Below, piece by piece: positions 18,360-27,120 of a stretch of DNA of 64,000 nucleotides. The number at the start of each line of letters is the position of its first letter. The first letter of the stretch is position 1. The stretch spans positions 1 through 64,000 of the forward strand of contig JADJPJ010000087.1 in NCBI GenBank assembly GCA_016713325.1. The letters run 5' to 3'. Made by a program: the position numbers and the translations under genes. Source of the stretch: Candidatus Flexifilum affinis (lineage in GTDB: Bacteria; Chloroflexota; Anaerolineae; Aggregatilineales; Phototrophicaceae). The notes beneath the pieces are model-generated. The model was not told where the DNA came from. It ran no database searches and saw only the letters and a program-made list of their open reading frames with translations.

Positions 18360-18911
18360 TTAGCGTACGGCCTGGCTGAAGAATACCGCAATGTCTCGGT
18401 TGGGGTAATGATGCTCGTTGAACCCGCAGAAGGTATAGCCGAGCGACTGGAGGAACAGGATGGCCGGGTAGTTGGTCGTCTGCACCGCCACCTGCAAGCG
18501 GGCGATCTGCCGTTCCCTCGCCCAGTTCTGGGCGACCGAGAACAGCCGCGAGCCAAGGCCGCAGCGCCGTGCCTGTTCGTCGACGGCAAAATCGAAGATG
18601 TGGCCAAGGTGTGGCATAGACCCCAGTCGCATGGTCAGATAGCCAAGCAGGTCACCGGTATCCCGGTCGGAGGCGACGACAAAGCAGTGCTGCGAGGTAA
18701 GGGCGGCCTCCAGCCGGCGCGCATCGACGATGTGCTGGCTTTCGAGCTGGCGTGGCAGGCGTTCGGGCCGGAAGGTGATGTGCCAGCCTTCTTCCTGGCG
18801 GATATGCATCTGCCAGACATGATCGGTTTCGTAGCGGTGATCCAGGGCAAGACAGCCGGCTACGTCATCCAGAACCGCATCACGGATGACCATGTTCACG
18901 GAATTCGCCAT
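18360..18911 (-). CDS. GNAT-family N-acetyltransferase
   Basis: 183 residues with the GNAT acetyl-CoA fold. The core has FDFAVDEQARRCGLGSRLF, the R/Q-x-x-G-x-G/A-type motif A in a RimI-like arrangement, then a later NYPAILFLQSLGYTFCGF motif B. The substrate cannot be told. An alternative start is Met7 at 18893. It lies 31 bases after the toast-rack gene and 11 before the 7TM protein, so it is part of the sigA transcription unit. Confidence 0.8.
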   Translation of the reverse strand: MANSVNMVIRDAVLDDVAGCLALDHRYETDHVWQMHIRQEEGWHITFRPERLPRQLESQHIVDARRLEAALTSQHCFVVASDRDTGDLLGYLTMRLGSMPHLGHIFDFAVDEQARRCGLGSRLFSVAQNWARERQIARLQVAVQTTNYPAILFLQSLGYTFCGFNEHHYPNRDIAVFFSQAVR

Positions 18912-18942
18912 TTTGCTGACCTGTGGGCAGGCGCTAGGTTGC

Positions 18943-19728
18943 TTAAATCAGGTACGCATCCCCAAAGGTGCCATTCACGTAGATGGTCGCCTCAGGGCGT
19001 TCCGGGTCGGCATCGCGCGCAACGTACACGTTCGGCTCAGGACTGGTGTAGCGCGCTTCATCGACGTTCACGCTGAATTGCCGGGTCTGGCGGACGACAA
19101 CCCTGGCACTGTGTCCGGGGGGGACTGTAACGCGAATACTGCCTAAAGTCGAGCGGATGTGAATCGGCGCCAGCGCTTCAACGGGGGTTGTGACGTGAAT
19201 GTCGCCAAATCCTGTGGCGATGACCCCGCCTTCGACGATCAGGTCGGCCAGATCCGCGCTCACCTGGCCGAGGTGGGTCGAGATGTACAGCTTCCAGGGA
19301 AGGTCCCGAGCGAGGGCGACCGACCATGGTGTGAGCGAGAAGAAAGGCGTCGCGGCACGATCCATGCGCAATCGTGCGCTTACGCCGTCGACGTTGAGTT
19401 CTGGCCGCGCATCCGGTGCATATTGGCCGGCGATCAGGCGAGCTTCTCGCTGAAGGCTGTAGGCCTGCACGTCGACCGGGCCGGCGCTGATCTCCAACGC
19501 CGCATTTTCGACGGCTCCTCGTGTGATGCCGAAGTTCTTGCCACCGCCCCCGGCGAACAGATCGCCGCGGATCAGGATGACGCCGCCGATGATGACAAGA
19601 ATCAGCGGCAGCAACGCAGAAACGTTGAAGCCGCTGATCAGGAGAAAGTTATTTGCCAGCAGGAGGACCCCCAGCGCGACCAGCGCCAGAGGCCACAGCC
19701 ATCCGCCTGAGCTTCTTTTCGAGCGCAC
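18943..19728 (-). CDS. Membrane protein with LiaI/DUF5668-like and toast-rack domains
   Basis: 261 residues. Two hydrophobic hairpin segments (about residues 9-50: WLWPLALVALGVLLLANNF and SALLPLILVIIGGVILI) match the LiaI/DUF5668 type. A C-terminal beta-rich part follows (IHVTTPVEALAPIHIRSTLG) like the putative adhesin/toast-rack domain of LiaF/YvqF relatives. Such proteins act in cell-envelope stress sensing in other bacteria; here the role is inferred. It starts 6 bases after sigA. Confidence 0.7.
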   Translation of the reverse strand: MRSKRSSGGWLWPLALVALGVLLLANNFLLISGFNVSALLPLILVIIGGVILIRGDLFAGGGGKNFGITRGAVENAALEISAGPVDVQAYSLQREARLIAGQYAPDARPELNVDGVSARLRMDRAATPFFSLTPWSVALARDLPWKLYISTHLGQVSADLADLIVEGGVIATGFGDIHVTTPVEALAPIHIRSTLGSIRVTVPPGHSARVVVRQTRQFSVNVDEARYTSPEPNVYVARDADPERPEATIYVNGTFGDAYLI

Positions 19729-19734
19729 GCCTCT

Positions 19735-20980
19735 CTACTCCTCGTAGAGATAATCGCGCAGGGTCACATGTGCCGACGACTGACGCAGCCGGTTGAGGGC
19801 CTGGGCTTCCAACTGGCGCACGCGTTCACGTGTGACGCCAATCGCCTGGCCGACCTCTTCCAGCGTATAGACTTTACCATCTTCCAGACCGTAGCGCAGG
19901 CGCAGAATCTGCGCTTCGCGCTGCGGCAGGCGATCCAGCGCCGAGTTCAACTGCTCGTGGAGCAGGTTGGTAGCAACTTCTTCCGCCGGGGCCGGGCTGC
20001 TGATGTCCTCTACGAAGTCGCCAAAGGTGCTGTCGCCATCTTCGTCGATCGGAGTCTCAAAACTGACCGGACGGCGCGCAATCTCCAGCAGGTTCTCGAC
20101 CTTGTCGGCCGTGGTTTCCATTCGATCGGCGATCTCTTCAATCGACGGATCGCGTCCCAGTTCCTGCGTCAGACGCATCTGGATGCGCCGCATACGGTTG
20201 AGTTGATCGCCCATGTGCACCGGCACGCGAATGGTGCGCCCCTGGTCAGCGACAGCACGGCTGACCGCCTGGCGAATCCACCAGGTCGCATAGGTGCTGA
20301 ACTTGTGCCCGCGGCGATACTCGAACTTGTTGGTCGCCCGAATAAGCCCGATGTTGCCTTCCTGAATGAGATCGAGGAAGGGCACGCCACGGCCGATGTA
20401 CTTCTTGGCGACGCTGATTACCAGACGCGCATTCGCACGCACAAGGTGCTCCTGCGCCAGTTCCCCATCCGAGATGATATCGCGCAGGGTATAGACATCA
20501 TCAAGGGGCAGCGTGTCGCCGCGTGTATCGATAATGCGCTTGGCCTCGACCGCGCGCTCCATGCGCTTGGCGAGCGCGACCTCCTCGTCGGCGGTCAGGA
20601 GCGGCACACGGCCAGCTTCCTTCAGATATAGACCGACCACATCGTCGCTGTCCAGCGCCTGCTGATAACCTGCATCCTGGATCAGCGTGTCATCAAAGCC
20701 CCAAGTCGACTCGATTCCTTCTTCTTCAAGAAGTTCAAGCTCGAAATTGGCATCTTCCAGTACGCGATCCATCTCACGAGTATCAAACATAGGGCGAGCC
20801 TGTTCTCCAGCCGAAGTGACTTCAATTCCCGCGTCGAGAAGGTCATCCATCAGGTCGTCAAGCAGGCTGAGGTCGCGCTCGGCATCCGGGATGACAGTCA
20901 GGATGTCGTCATACGACAAGCTGCCCCTGCTTGCGCGCGCGCTGAATGAGTTGATTACGGAGTTCGTCTAAGTTCACCAT
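19735..20980 (-). CDS. sigA: RNA polymerase primary sigma factor (one frameshift near the N-terminus)
   Basis: Sigma-70 family factor that directs RNA polymerase to -10/-35 promoters. Region 1.2: [18 protein letters not shown]. Region 2: [18 protein letters not shown] and [19 protein letters not shown]. Region 3: [11 protein letters not shown]. Region 4: [20 protein letters not shown]. The straight frame begins at a TTG (20919), but upstream bases from ATG 20980 encode [20 protein letters not shown], the typical start, in a frame shifted by one base near 20918-20922. Full length is about 415 residues. It is probably the housekeeping factor, although shorter than some RpoD proteins. First gene of an operon with the toast-rack, GNAT and 7TM genes. 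Confidence 0.92.
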
Positions 20981-21177
20981 GACCTTCAGCATACGTTAAA
21001 CACCAGCGTTATCGCCATTACCTTTCGCACGACAGGACAAACCAATACACCACCCGATAGCTTCACGCCTTGATTGCGAACGACGGTGAACGGGGGGAAA
21101 TCAGAAAGAGGCAAACAGATCTAACGGACCTGTTGTTCCGATGCAATCAGACAGAATAAACACTTTTGAATATCTTG

Positions 21178-21723
21178 TCAAGCAACTGGCGGCTCGCGCA
21201 GTTGGCTGATCAGATAATCAATCGCTGCCCGATCCAGAACGTACATTTCCGGCCGGTCATCGATGAAAGCGTAATACCCGTCTGCCGTTGGAGTCCGATA
21301 CCCGACAGCGACGACATGGGTCGCGCTGTCTATCAAGACGATTTCAATGGAGAAGATGCCCTCCGGTTGAAATCCATATTCGCTGAGTGCTTCGACCGGT
21401 GCGGTTTCGCTGGTGTACGGCAGCAGCGAGATGGTCCTCGCCAGATTGCTGCCGGCACCTTCTGCCAGCGTCCCTTCGCGGTCCACAACCTGCCACAAGC
21501 CTTGCGCATCGCGAGCTACGGTCAACGCGTCGTTTGTTTCGGGACTGCGTAAACGTATCGCCGCTAGATCCAACACCGCCAGTTCAGGAAAGACACGGAA
21601 AAATGGCGTTACCGGCGTGAGTGATTGATTAGACTCTGCCGGCGGACCCTGCGTTGCCGTCAGGATGGCCAGACCGACGAAGATGACGAGCAAACTCAAC
21701 ACCCCGAAGCGTCGTCCCTTCAT
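21178..21723 (-). CDS. DUF4340-domain protein of an ABC export cluster
   Basis: 181 residues with an N-terminal membrane anchor (about residues 7-25) followed by a DUF4340-like extracytoplasmic region. Proteins of this type are regularly encoded after GldG-like genes. Here the start overlaps the GldG-like stop by 4 bases, so it is the last member of a four-gene ABC-2 operon. Most relatives are longer, so this is a short version. Function unknown. Confidence 0.7.
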   Translation of the reverse strand: MKGRRFGVLSLLVIFVGLAILTATQGPPAESNQSLTPVTPFFRVFPELAVLDLAAIRLRSPETNDALTVARDAQGLWQVVDREGTLAEGAGSNLARTISLLPYTSETAPVEALSEYGFQPEGIFSIEIVLIDSATHVVAVGYRTPTADGYYAFIDDRPEMYVLDRAAIDYLISQLREPPVA

Positions 21724-23387
21724 CGCCGACTCCGCCTTAACCAGATGCCGATGCCGATGAGCAGCGTGGCGGCGGGCATGAACACGACGGTGAAGAAGAC
21801 AATCGTGTCCATCTGCTGCTGGCTGATGAAGATGAGCGGCAGCCCCTGCCCGAAAAGCTGTGGCGAAAACTCGATCTCCTCGTTCAATCCCGTGAGCCAG
21901 ACCAACGCATCGGTGAACAGGATTCCGTTCCCCGGTACCAGGATTGAGCCATCGGTGTTGCTGACAATTCGCCCGTTGGCCACATAGTCGCCGTCGCCGA
22001 CGAGCACGATTTTTGCACCGGTCGCCAGATTGGTCGCCCAGGCGGCTGTGGTCAGCGGCCCTGGTACGTCGACCCCTTCATCATATTGAGTGGTGTTTGT
22101 ATCTCCCAGCAACTGCAGGTTTGTCTCGCCGTAAGCCTGGTCTGTTGTGAAGATCAAACGCCCGGTTGCGATGTCCGGTGGTGTATTCGACAGTTTTACA
22201 TCGACTGCACGCGCAACCGAGAAGAGCGTAGGGTTAACGGCGGGATCGAGGCGGGCAGCGATGTCGGATTCAGCGAAGACGAAGGCGCTGATCACGTCCA
22301 GCGGCGTCTGCGCGCTCAGACCCGGATCGACCACGGCGGCGTCAATGGCGCCAATGCCGTAGTTCTCCAGCAGGAAGAGATTGAAGGCGCCGGTCTGGCT
22401 CATGAACGGCTGGTCGTTAAAGAGGACATCCGGCATGAGAAAGAGCGAGCCCCCACGTTCCAGATAGCGGGCGACGACGTCGATCTCCGCTGGGTTCAAA
22501 TCGCGCAGCGGACGGACGAAGACGACTGCGGAGGCGTCGTTGGGGATGTCGCCGTTCTCCGCCGCAATCTGCGCCAGATCCAGCGTGCGCGCGTTGATGC
22601 CGCTCTCCTGCACGCCGGCGAATACAGCGGAGATGCCTTCCTGCGTGGCATCCAGCGGACCGCGCTCGCCCAATCCAACGTTGAAATAGACCGACAGCCG
22701 GCCGGCGATCATGAAGCGCGCGATCGCCTCGGTCATGTCACGTTCCTGTGTGCCATTTGACGGCACGCGGGCCAGGGTCGAGAAATCGATCGACCCGTCC
22801 TCAAGCAGGCCGGCAATGAAGACCTGCCCGTCGTACTGCACGCTGTACCGCCGTGCCAGGGCGGGCTGCTCGTCGGGATCGTAGTACTGGCGGCTGATCC
22901 TGCCGTCGGTAGCGTCCTCATACAAACGGAAGAACTGGTCGTCAGTTTCCCGAACGGTCAGAGAGCGCGGGCTGTAAAAGCCAATGATGCGCAGCGGCTG
23001 GCTCAGACGGCTGATGACGCGCTCGGTTTCGGGACTCAGCGTGAAACGTGTGGCCTGGGTTGCATCGAACGTCCAGGCAGCGCGGAGCATCTGCAAGTAG
23101 ACGAGCGTGACGATTCCGATCAGCAGCAGAGTCGAGAAGACAGCCATGGTACCGAACCGGGCCTGCCGTCCGGTGAAAAAGCCGGTGAACTCCTGAGGCG
23201 TCATGACCGCCCAGAGCACGATGCCGAAGATTGCGGCGACAAAAGCGGCGATCGTGAAACCGCTCTGAAAGCCGGTCCAGATCAGGCTGACCACGCCGAA
23301 GATGAGGCCACCCGCGGCCAGGATACTGCCCAGGTTGCCCAGCGCGCGCCGACGAATTACGATTGGCGAACCACTCTTGTTGGTCAC
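21720..23387 (-). CDS. GldG-like ABC transporter auxiliary membrane protein
   Basis: About 555 residues from GTG 23387, whose GTGA overlaps the permease stop. Three N-terminal hydrophobic segments (residues 12-95) are followed by a large extracytoplasmic domain of the GldG/ABC-type-uncharacterised type (FTLSPETERVISRLSQPLRI; GAIDAAVVDPGL) and one C-terminal membrane segment. In Bacteroidetes GldA/F/G are needed for gliding; in other phyla the cluster's cargo is unknown. The open frame upstream of 23387 lies in the permease gene and is not part of it. Confidence 0.78.
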   Translation of the reverse strand: MTNKSGSPIVIRRRALGNLGSILAAGGLIFGVVSLIWTGFQSGFTIAAFVAAIFGIVLWAVMTPQEFTGFFTGRQARFGTMAVFSTLLLIGIVTLVYLQMLRAAWTFDATQATRFTLSPETERVISRLSQPLRIIGFYSPRSLTVRETDDQFFRLYEDATDGRISRQYYDPDEQPALARRYSVQYDGQVFIAGLLEDGSIDFSTLARVPSNGTQERDMTEAIARFMIAGRLSVYFNVGLGERGPLDATQEGISAVFAGVQESGINARTLDLAQIAAENGDIPNDASAVVFVRPLRDLNPAEIDVVARYLERGGSLFLMPDVLFNDQPFMSQTGAFNLFLLENYGIGAIDAAVVDPGLSAQTPLDVISAFVFAESDIAARLDPAVNPTLFSVARAVDVKLSNTPPDIATGRLIFTTDQAYGETNLQLLGDTNTTQYDEGVDVPGPLTTAAWATNLATGAKIVLVGDGDYVANGRIVSNTDGSILVPGNGILFTDALVWLTGLNEEIEFSPQLFGQGLPLIFISQQQMDTIVFFTVVFMPAATLLIGIGIWLRRSRR

Positions 23388-24109
23388 GCGTGCCACCTCT
23401 GCGATTCGAGGATCTGCGAGGTCATGAACAGCATCACCACGATAATTCCGGCGAAGAAGGCGACATCTTCGGCGCGCATCAGGCCGGATGCGAACGATGT
23501 CGAGAAATGGCCCTGCAGTGACAGCAGTCGGATAATGATGGCAACATCGATGTTGCTGACGATCTGACCGGCCTGGTCCGCCAGCCACAGCAGCATCAGC
23601 GCGACCATGGCCAGGAAGGCGGCGACGATTTGATTCTCCGTCAGCGCCGAGAACACCATGCCCACCGCCAGAGTCGCGCCGCCGTACAGCCAGATGCCGA
23701 TGTAGGCGGCCAGGGCGTGGCCAAGGTCCGGTGCCGTGATGCTGACCAGGATCGCCTGGTAGACCAGTGTGAGCGCCAGGAGTAGCGTGAAGTACGCCCA
23801 GGCGCCGAGAAACTTGCCGATCACGATACTAATCTCTCGAACCGGCGCCGTGAGCAGCAGTTCCATGGTGCCTTCGCGCCGTTCTTCGGCGAACATCCGC
23901 ATGGTGAGCAGAGGTGCGAAGAAGACCATGGCGAAGGACAGCACCGAGGGCACCAGCGCCGGATCGGCCGGTTTGGTGCTGAAGCTTATGGTGAGATCCC
24001 GCGTGAACAGGACGCCGGTCAGAATCAGGACCGCCGCCGCGATGACGTAGGCGAAAGGTGTCGTCAGAAAATGGGTGATTTCTCGCCGGAAGATGACCCA
24101 GACGGTCAT
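23384..24109 (-). CDS. ABC-2 type transporter permease (GldF-like)
   Basis: About 241 residues with six hydrophobic segments. Typical features are the N-terminal FRREITHFLTTPFAYV and the cytoplasmic loop MRMFAEERREGTMELLLTAP, which is diagnostic of ABC-2 permeases of the Gld/Nos type. ATG 24109 overlaps the ATPase stop as ATGA. Works with the adjacent ATPase and GldG-like protein. Confidence 0.88.
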   Translation of the reverse strand: MTVWVIFRREITHFLTTPFAYVIAAAVLILTGVLFTRDLTISFSTKPADPALVPSVLSFAMVFFAPLLTMRMFAEERREGTMELLLTAPVREISIVIGKFLGAWAYFTLLLALTLVYQAILVSITAPDLGHALAAYIGIWLYGGATLAVGMVFSALTENQIVAAFLAMVALMLLWLADQAGQIVSNIDVAIIIRLLSLQGHFSTSFASGLMRAEDVAFFAGIIVVMLFMTSQILESQRWHA

Positions 24110-24834
24110 GGGGTGGCTCCGGGGTGGCTGCCGACGATGCTCAGGAAGACGTCCTCCAGCGTAGCGCCCGGGCGCAGCTTGCGCTTTAGGTCGTTCGGTT
24201 TGCCCTGCGCGACGATCCGGCCTTTGTGAAGGATCACCACCCGGTCGCAAACATGGTCTGCCTCTGACAGGATATGAGTGCTGAACAGCACCGTCTTGGT
24301 CCGGCCCAGCTCGCGAACCGTGTCGCGCACTTCGATAACCTGCTGCGGATCGATGCCGATCGTGGGTTCGTCAAGAATCAGCACTGGCGGATCGTGCGCC
24401 ATGGCCTGCGCGAAGCCGAGCCGCTGGCGCATCCCTTTGGAAAGGTTGCGAATGAGCGTGTTGCGCCGGTCGCCCAGGTTGACCCGTTCAATGACGGCAT
24501 CGGCGCGCGACGAGGCATCACGGCGGCCCCGGAGCCGCGCCCAGAACAACACATACTCTCGCACGGTCATATCCGGGTAGACCGGCACGCGTTCGGGCAA
24601 ATAGCCGACGTTTCTGCGCGCTTCGAGCGAGTCGCTGACGATGTCGTGCCCGGCGATCTGCGCAGCCCCTTCGGTGGGCGGTAGAAAACCGGTCAGCATG
24701 CGCATCGTCGTCGTCTTGCCCGCGCCATTTGGACCGAGCAGACCGACGACTTCTCCTGGTTTCGCGACAAAAGAGATGGAATCGACGGCGAGTCGATCGC
24801 CGAACCGTTTGGTCAATCGCTTCACTTCGATCAT
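24106..24834 (-). CDS. ABC transporter ATP-binding protein (GldA-like)
   Basis: 242 residues. Walker A GPNGAGKTTT, Q-loop region, signature LSKGMRQRLGFAQAM, Walker B VLILDEP and the H-loop STHILSEADHVCDR are all intact, so it should hydrolyse ATP. The C-terminal extension (RPGATLEDVFLSI) is that of the ABC-2 drug/gliding subfamily. First gene of the four-gene operon. Confidence 0.92.
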   Translation of the reverse strand: MIEVKRLTKRFGDRLAVDSISFVAKPGEVVGLLGPNGAGKTTTMRMLTGFLPPTEGAAQIAGHDIVSDSLEARRNVGYLPERVPVYPDMTVREYVLFWARLRGRRDASSRADAVIERVNLGDRRNTLIRNLSKGMRQRLGFAQAMAHDPPVLILDEPTIGIDPQQVIEVRDTVRELGRTKTVLFSTHILSEADHVCDRVVILHKGRIVAQGKPNDLKRKLRPGATLEDVFLSIVGSHPGATP

Positions 24835-24842
24835 GGATTAGA

Positions 24843-25057
24843 CGTGCCTGACCCGTTCGTTCTTTCGTCTCAGATCACTATGGAAGGGGCGGACGCCAGG
24901 CGTCAGCATGCCACTTCTTCCATCTATTCTATGCCTAAAGATGCCTCAGGGTGTGGGGCTCGTAAAGTGGCGACCCCCATCAGCTTGTTATGGTTTTGTG
25001 TGGTTTGTGGGGAACGCGCCCCCAGATGAGGTGAGCGCTGGATTGATCGGACGATTG
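24843..25057. other. Intergenic stretch, no gene recognised
   Basis: Between the ABC ATPase start and the argC promoter. Small open frames here have no recognisable products and poor start contexts. One short inverted repeat, GACGCC-A-GGCGTC, is at about 24892-24904. It probably holds the ABC operon promoter; none stood out. Confidence 0.4.
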
Positions 25058-25086
25058 TTGACAGCCGGCGTTGCCCTGGGTATCAT
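25058..25086 (+). promoter_or_regulatory. Promoter of the arginine operon
   Basis: Perfect TTGACA at 25058-25063, a 17-base spacer and TATCAT at 25081-25086 (one mismatch from TATAAT). Transcription should begin near 25094, just before the leader open frame. It is one of the clearest sigma-70 promoters in the window. Confidence 0.75.
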
Positions 25087-25099
25087 TGTCTCTATTCGC

Positions 25100-25207
25100 A
25101 TGAAGCAATCCAAAGACCAGATCCTGTCTATGATTTCCGTCTGTTTTCTGCGTCCTCGTAGCCGTCGCCCACTGACCACCGAGGTCATGTTGGGAGTTTT
25201 GGCGTAG
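25100..25207 (+). CDS. Arg-rich leader peptide of the argC operon
   Basis: A 35-codon open frame (MKQSKDQILSMISVCF, then LRPRSRRPLTTEVMLGVLA). Translation could also begin at the second in-frame ATG, 25130, giving 25 residues. Four of six consecutive codons, 25151-25168, are Arg (CGT, CGT, CGT, CGC). It starts a few bases after the predicted transcription start and ends about 36 bases before a strong terminator. I infer a regulatory leader peptide on which ribosomes stall when charged tRNA-Arg is scarce. No strong ribosome binding site is seen; initiation may be nearly leaderless from 25100. Confidence 0.6.
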   Translation: MKQSKDQILSMISVCFLRPRSRRPLTTEVMLGVLA

Positions 25208-25280
25208 CGCGGTTACGACTGCCTGGACCTGAGCCAAACTCGACCCCTGACCTCGATGAAGAGGCGGGGGTTTTTGTTTT
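25180..25280 (+). terminator. Attenuator: terminator with competing antiterminator upstream of argC
   Basis: Terminator stem: 25243-25254 pairs with 25261-25271 (A:T, four C:G, T:G, G:C, one bulged A, then CCTC:GAGG), loop GATGAA, followed by TTTTTGTTTT. The 8 bases CGAGGTCA at 25180-25187, inside the leader ORF just after the Arg codons, are perfectly complementary to TGACCTCG at 25248-25255, part of the terminator's 5' arm and loop. A ribosome halted at the Arg codons leaves this element free to block the terminator; a ribosome at the leader stop (25205) would cover or pass it. Confidence 0.65.
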
Positions 25281-25310
25281 CTTGACCTGAAAGGAGTGGA
25301 CTCAACGATA

Positions 25311-26335
25311 ATGCCCGAGCAAGAATCCAAACCTGTGAAAGTTGGCGTCTATGGCGGCAGCGGCTATGCCGGCCAGGATGCCGTGGAGATTCTGGCCAAG
25401 CATCCCTGCGTCGAATTGGTCTTCGCCACCTCGTCGACCTACGCGGGGCAGCGCGTGCCGTTCACCAATCTGCGCTATGTGCAGCCCGACGACGTTCCGC
25501 TCTCCAGCGACGCGGTGGATGCGGTCTTCCTCGCTCTGCCGCACGGCGTTTCTGCGAAAATGGCGGCCCGGGCGCTCGACGTCGGCGTTCGTGTGATCGA
25601 CCTCTCGGCCGACCTGCGTCTGGATACCCCGGAGAGTTACAAGCTTTGGTACGGGCATACCCACCCCCACCCGGATCTGCTCGCTTCAACGCCCTATGGA
25701 CTGCCGGAATTCAATCGCGACCAGCTTCGTGGCGCGCCGGTGGTCGCCGCCCCCGGTTGCTACCCGACCACGACGCTGCTCGGCCTGTATCCACTCCTCA
25801 AGGCAGACTGGATCGTCCACGAAGCACCGATCATCGTCGATGCCAAGTCCGGCGTCAGTGGGGCAGGGCGTGAACCCAAGCCGCACCTGCACTTCGTCGA
25901 GGTCTACAGCAACCTGTCGCCCTACAGCGTCGGCCGTTCGCATCGACATGTGGGGAGATCGAGCAGGAGATGCATAAGATCAACCCAGCCGCCGGTATGC
26001 TGATCTTCACACCGCACCTGCTGCCGGTCGACCGCGGCCTGATGTCGAGCATCTACGTTCCTCTGGCCGATGGCTACAACAGCGCCGACGCGCAGGCGCT
26101 CTATGAAGAAACGTACGCGGGCGAGCCGCTGGTCAATGTGCTGCCGGCCGGCGAGCAGGCGACGCTGAAGCATGTGGTCAGGACCAATGGCTGCGCGATC
26201 AGCGTCACCCCGGCGGCCGACAAGCTGGTCCACGTCACCAGCGTCACGGACAACCTGCGCAAGGGTGCTTCCGGGCAGGCGGTGCAGTGCTTCAATCTGA
26301 TGCTCGGCTTCGAAGAAACGATGGGGCTGCTGTGA
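25311..26335 (+). CDS. argC: N-acetyl-gamma-glutamyl-phosphate reductase (one frameshift)
   Basis: Reduces N-acetylglutamyl phosphate to the semialdehyde with NADPH, third step of arginine synthesis. NAD(P) motif VGVYGGSGYAGQD at the N-terminus; active-site Cys in VAAPGCYPTTTLLGL; KSGVSGAGREPK; C-terminal TPHLLPVDRGLMSS and DNLRKGASGQAVQCFNLM. The frame shifts by one base near 25955 in GTGGGGAGATC, where the expected reading continues as GEIEQEMHKINPA. Full length is about 341 residues. ATG 25311; AAGGAG at 25291 is somewhat distant. Its stop overlaps the argB GTG. Confidence 0.93.
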
Positions 26336-27120
26336 CCCAGGTCATCAAGATCAGTGGGCACGAACTGGACAGCCCGGAATACGTCGAAGCCTTCGTCCGC
26401 GTCGTCGCTGCGCTGCCGGAGCCGCCGGTGATCGTTCATGGCGGCGGCAAGGAGATCAGCCAGCTTCAGGAGCGCATGGGCATCACCCCCCAGTACGTCG
26501 ACGGCGTGCGCGTGACCGACGCGGACTCGCTGGCGCTGGTCGAAATGGTGCTTTGTGGCATGATCAACAAGCGGCTGGTCCGCAACTTCGTCAACGGCGG
26601 TGTCCAGGCGATCGGCCTCTCCGGTGTCGATTTCGGACTGGTGCGCGCGACCAAAATGGCCCATTTGAGTGTGGATATGGGCTTTACCGGTGAGGTTGCG
26701 ATGGTCCGGCCGGACCCCCTCTTGGCGCTGCTTGCTGCCGGCCTGACGCCTATCATTGCGCCCATTTGCCTGGGTACGGCCAGCAACTTCAACGTCAATG
26801 CAGATCACGTCTCCGGCGCGCTCGCTGCGGCAATTGGGGCTGAGCAGCTCGTGTTTCTGTCCAATGTTCCCGGCGTGATGCTCGACGGTCAGGTGCTGCC
26901 CACCCTGACCGATGCTCAGACCGAGGCGATGATCGGCGACCAGACCATCTTCGGCGGCATGATTCCAAAAGTGCGGACGGCGACTGGCGCGCTGCGGCGC
27001 AGCGTACGGGCGGTCGTGATTACAAATCTGGACGGACTGCGGGACGGCACCGGGACCACCATCACAGCGATCACTGAACAGGGACTGCCGCAGGAGGGCT
27101 ATAGCGAGAGAATGGAATGA
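26332..27120 (+). CDS. argB: Acetylglutamate kinase
   Basis: Phosphorylates N-acetylglutamate, second step of arginine synthesis and often the feedback-controlled one. 262 residues from GTG 26332 (VTQVIKISGHELD), which overlaps argC as GTGA. Motifs: VIVHGGGKEISQLQERMG, RVTDADSLALVEMVL, VNADHVSGALAAAIGAEQLV, LSNVPGVM and GGMIPKVRTA. No LysW-type carrier gene is nearby, which favours the arginine rather than the lysine pathway. The protein lacks the long N-terminal extension of hexameric arginine-inhibited forms. Confidence 0.93.
   Translation: MTQVIKISGHELDSPEYVEAFVRVVAALPEPPVIVHGGGKEISQLQERMGITPQYVDGVRVTDADSLALVEMVLCGMINKRLVRNFVNGGVQAIGLSGVDFGLVRATKMAHLSVDMGFTGEVAMVRPDPLLALLAAGLTPIIAPICLGTASNFNVNADHVSGALAAAIGAEQLVFLSNVPGVMLDGQVLPTLTDAQTEAMIGDQTIFGGMIPKVRTATGALRRSVRAVVITNLDGLRDGTGTTITAITEQGLPQEGYSERME

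Noticed and set aside
24844..25029. Small open frames in the gap before argC
   Set aside because: No ribosome binding sites and no recognisable product. Only the part after the promoter (25100-25207) has a supporting context.
26332..27120. LysZ of the LysW lysine pathway in place of ArgB
   Set aside because: No LysW, LysX or related genes are nearby, whereas argC, argD, argJ, carA and carB are.
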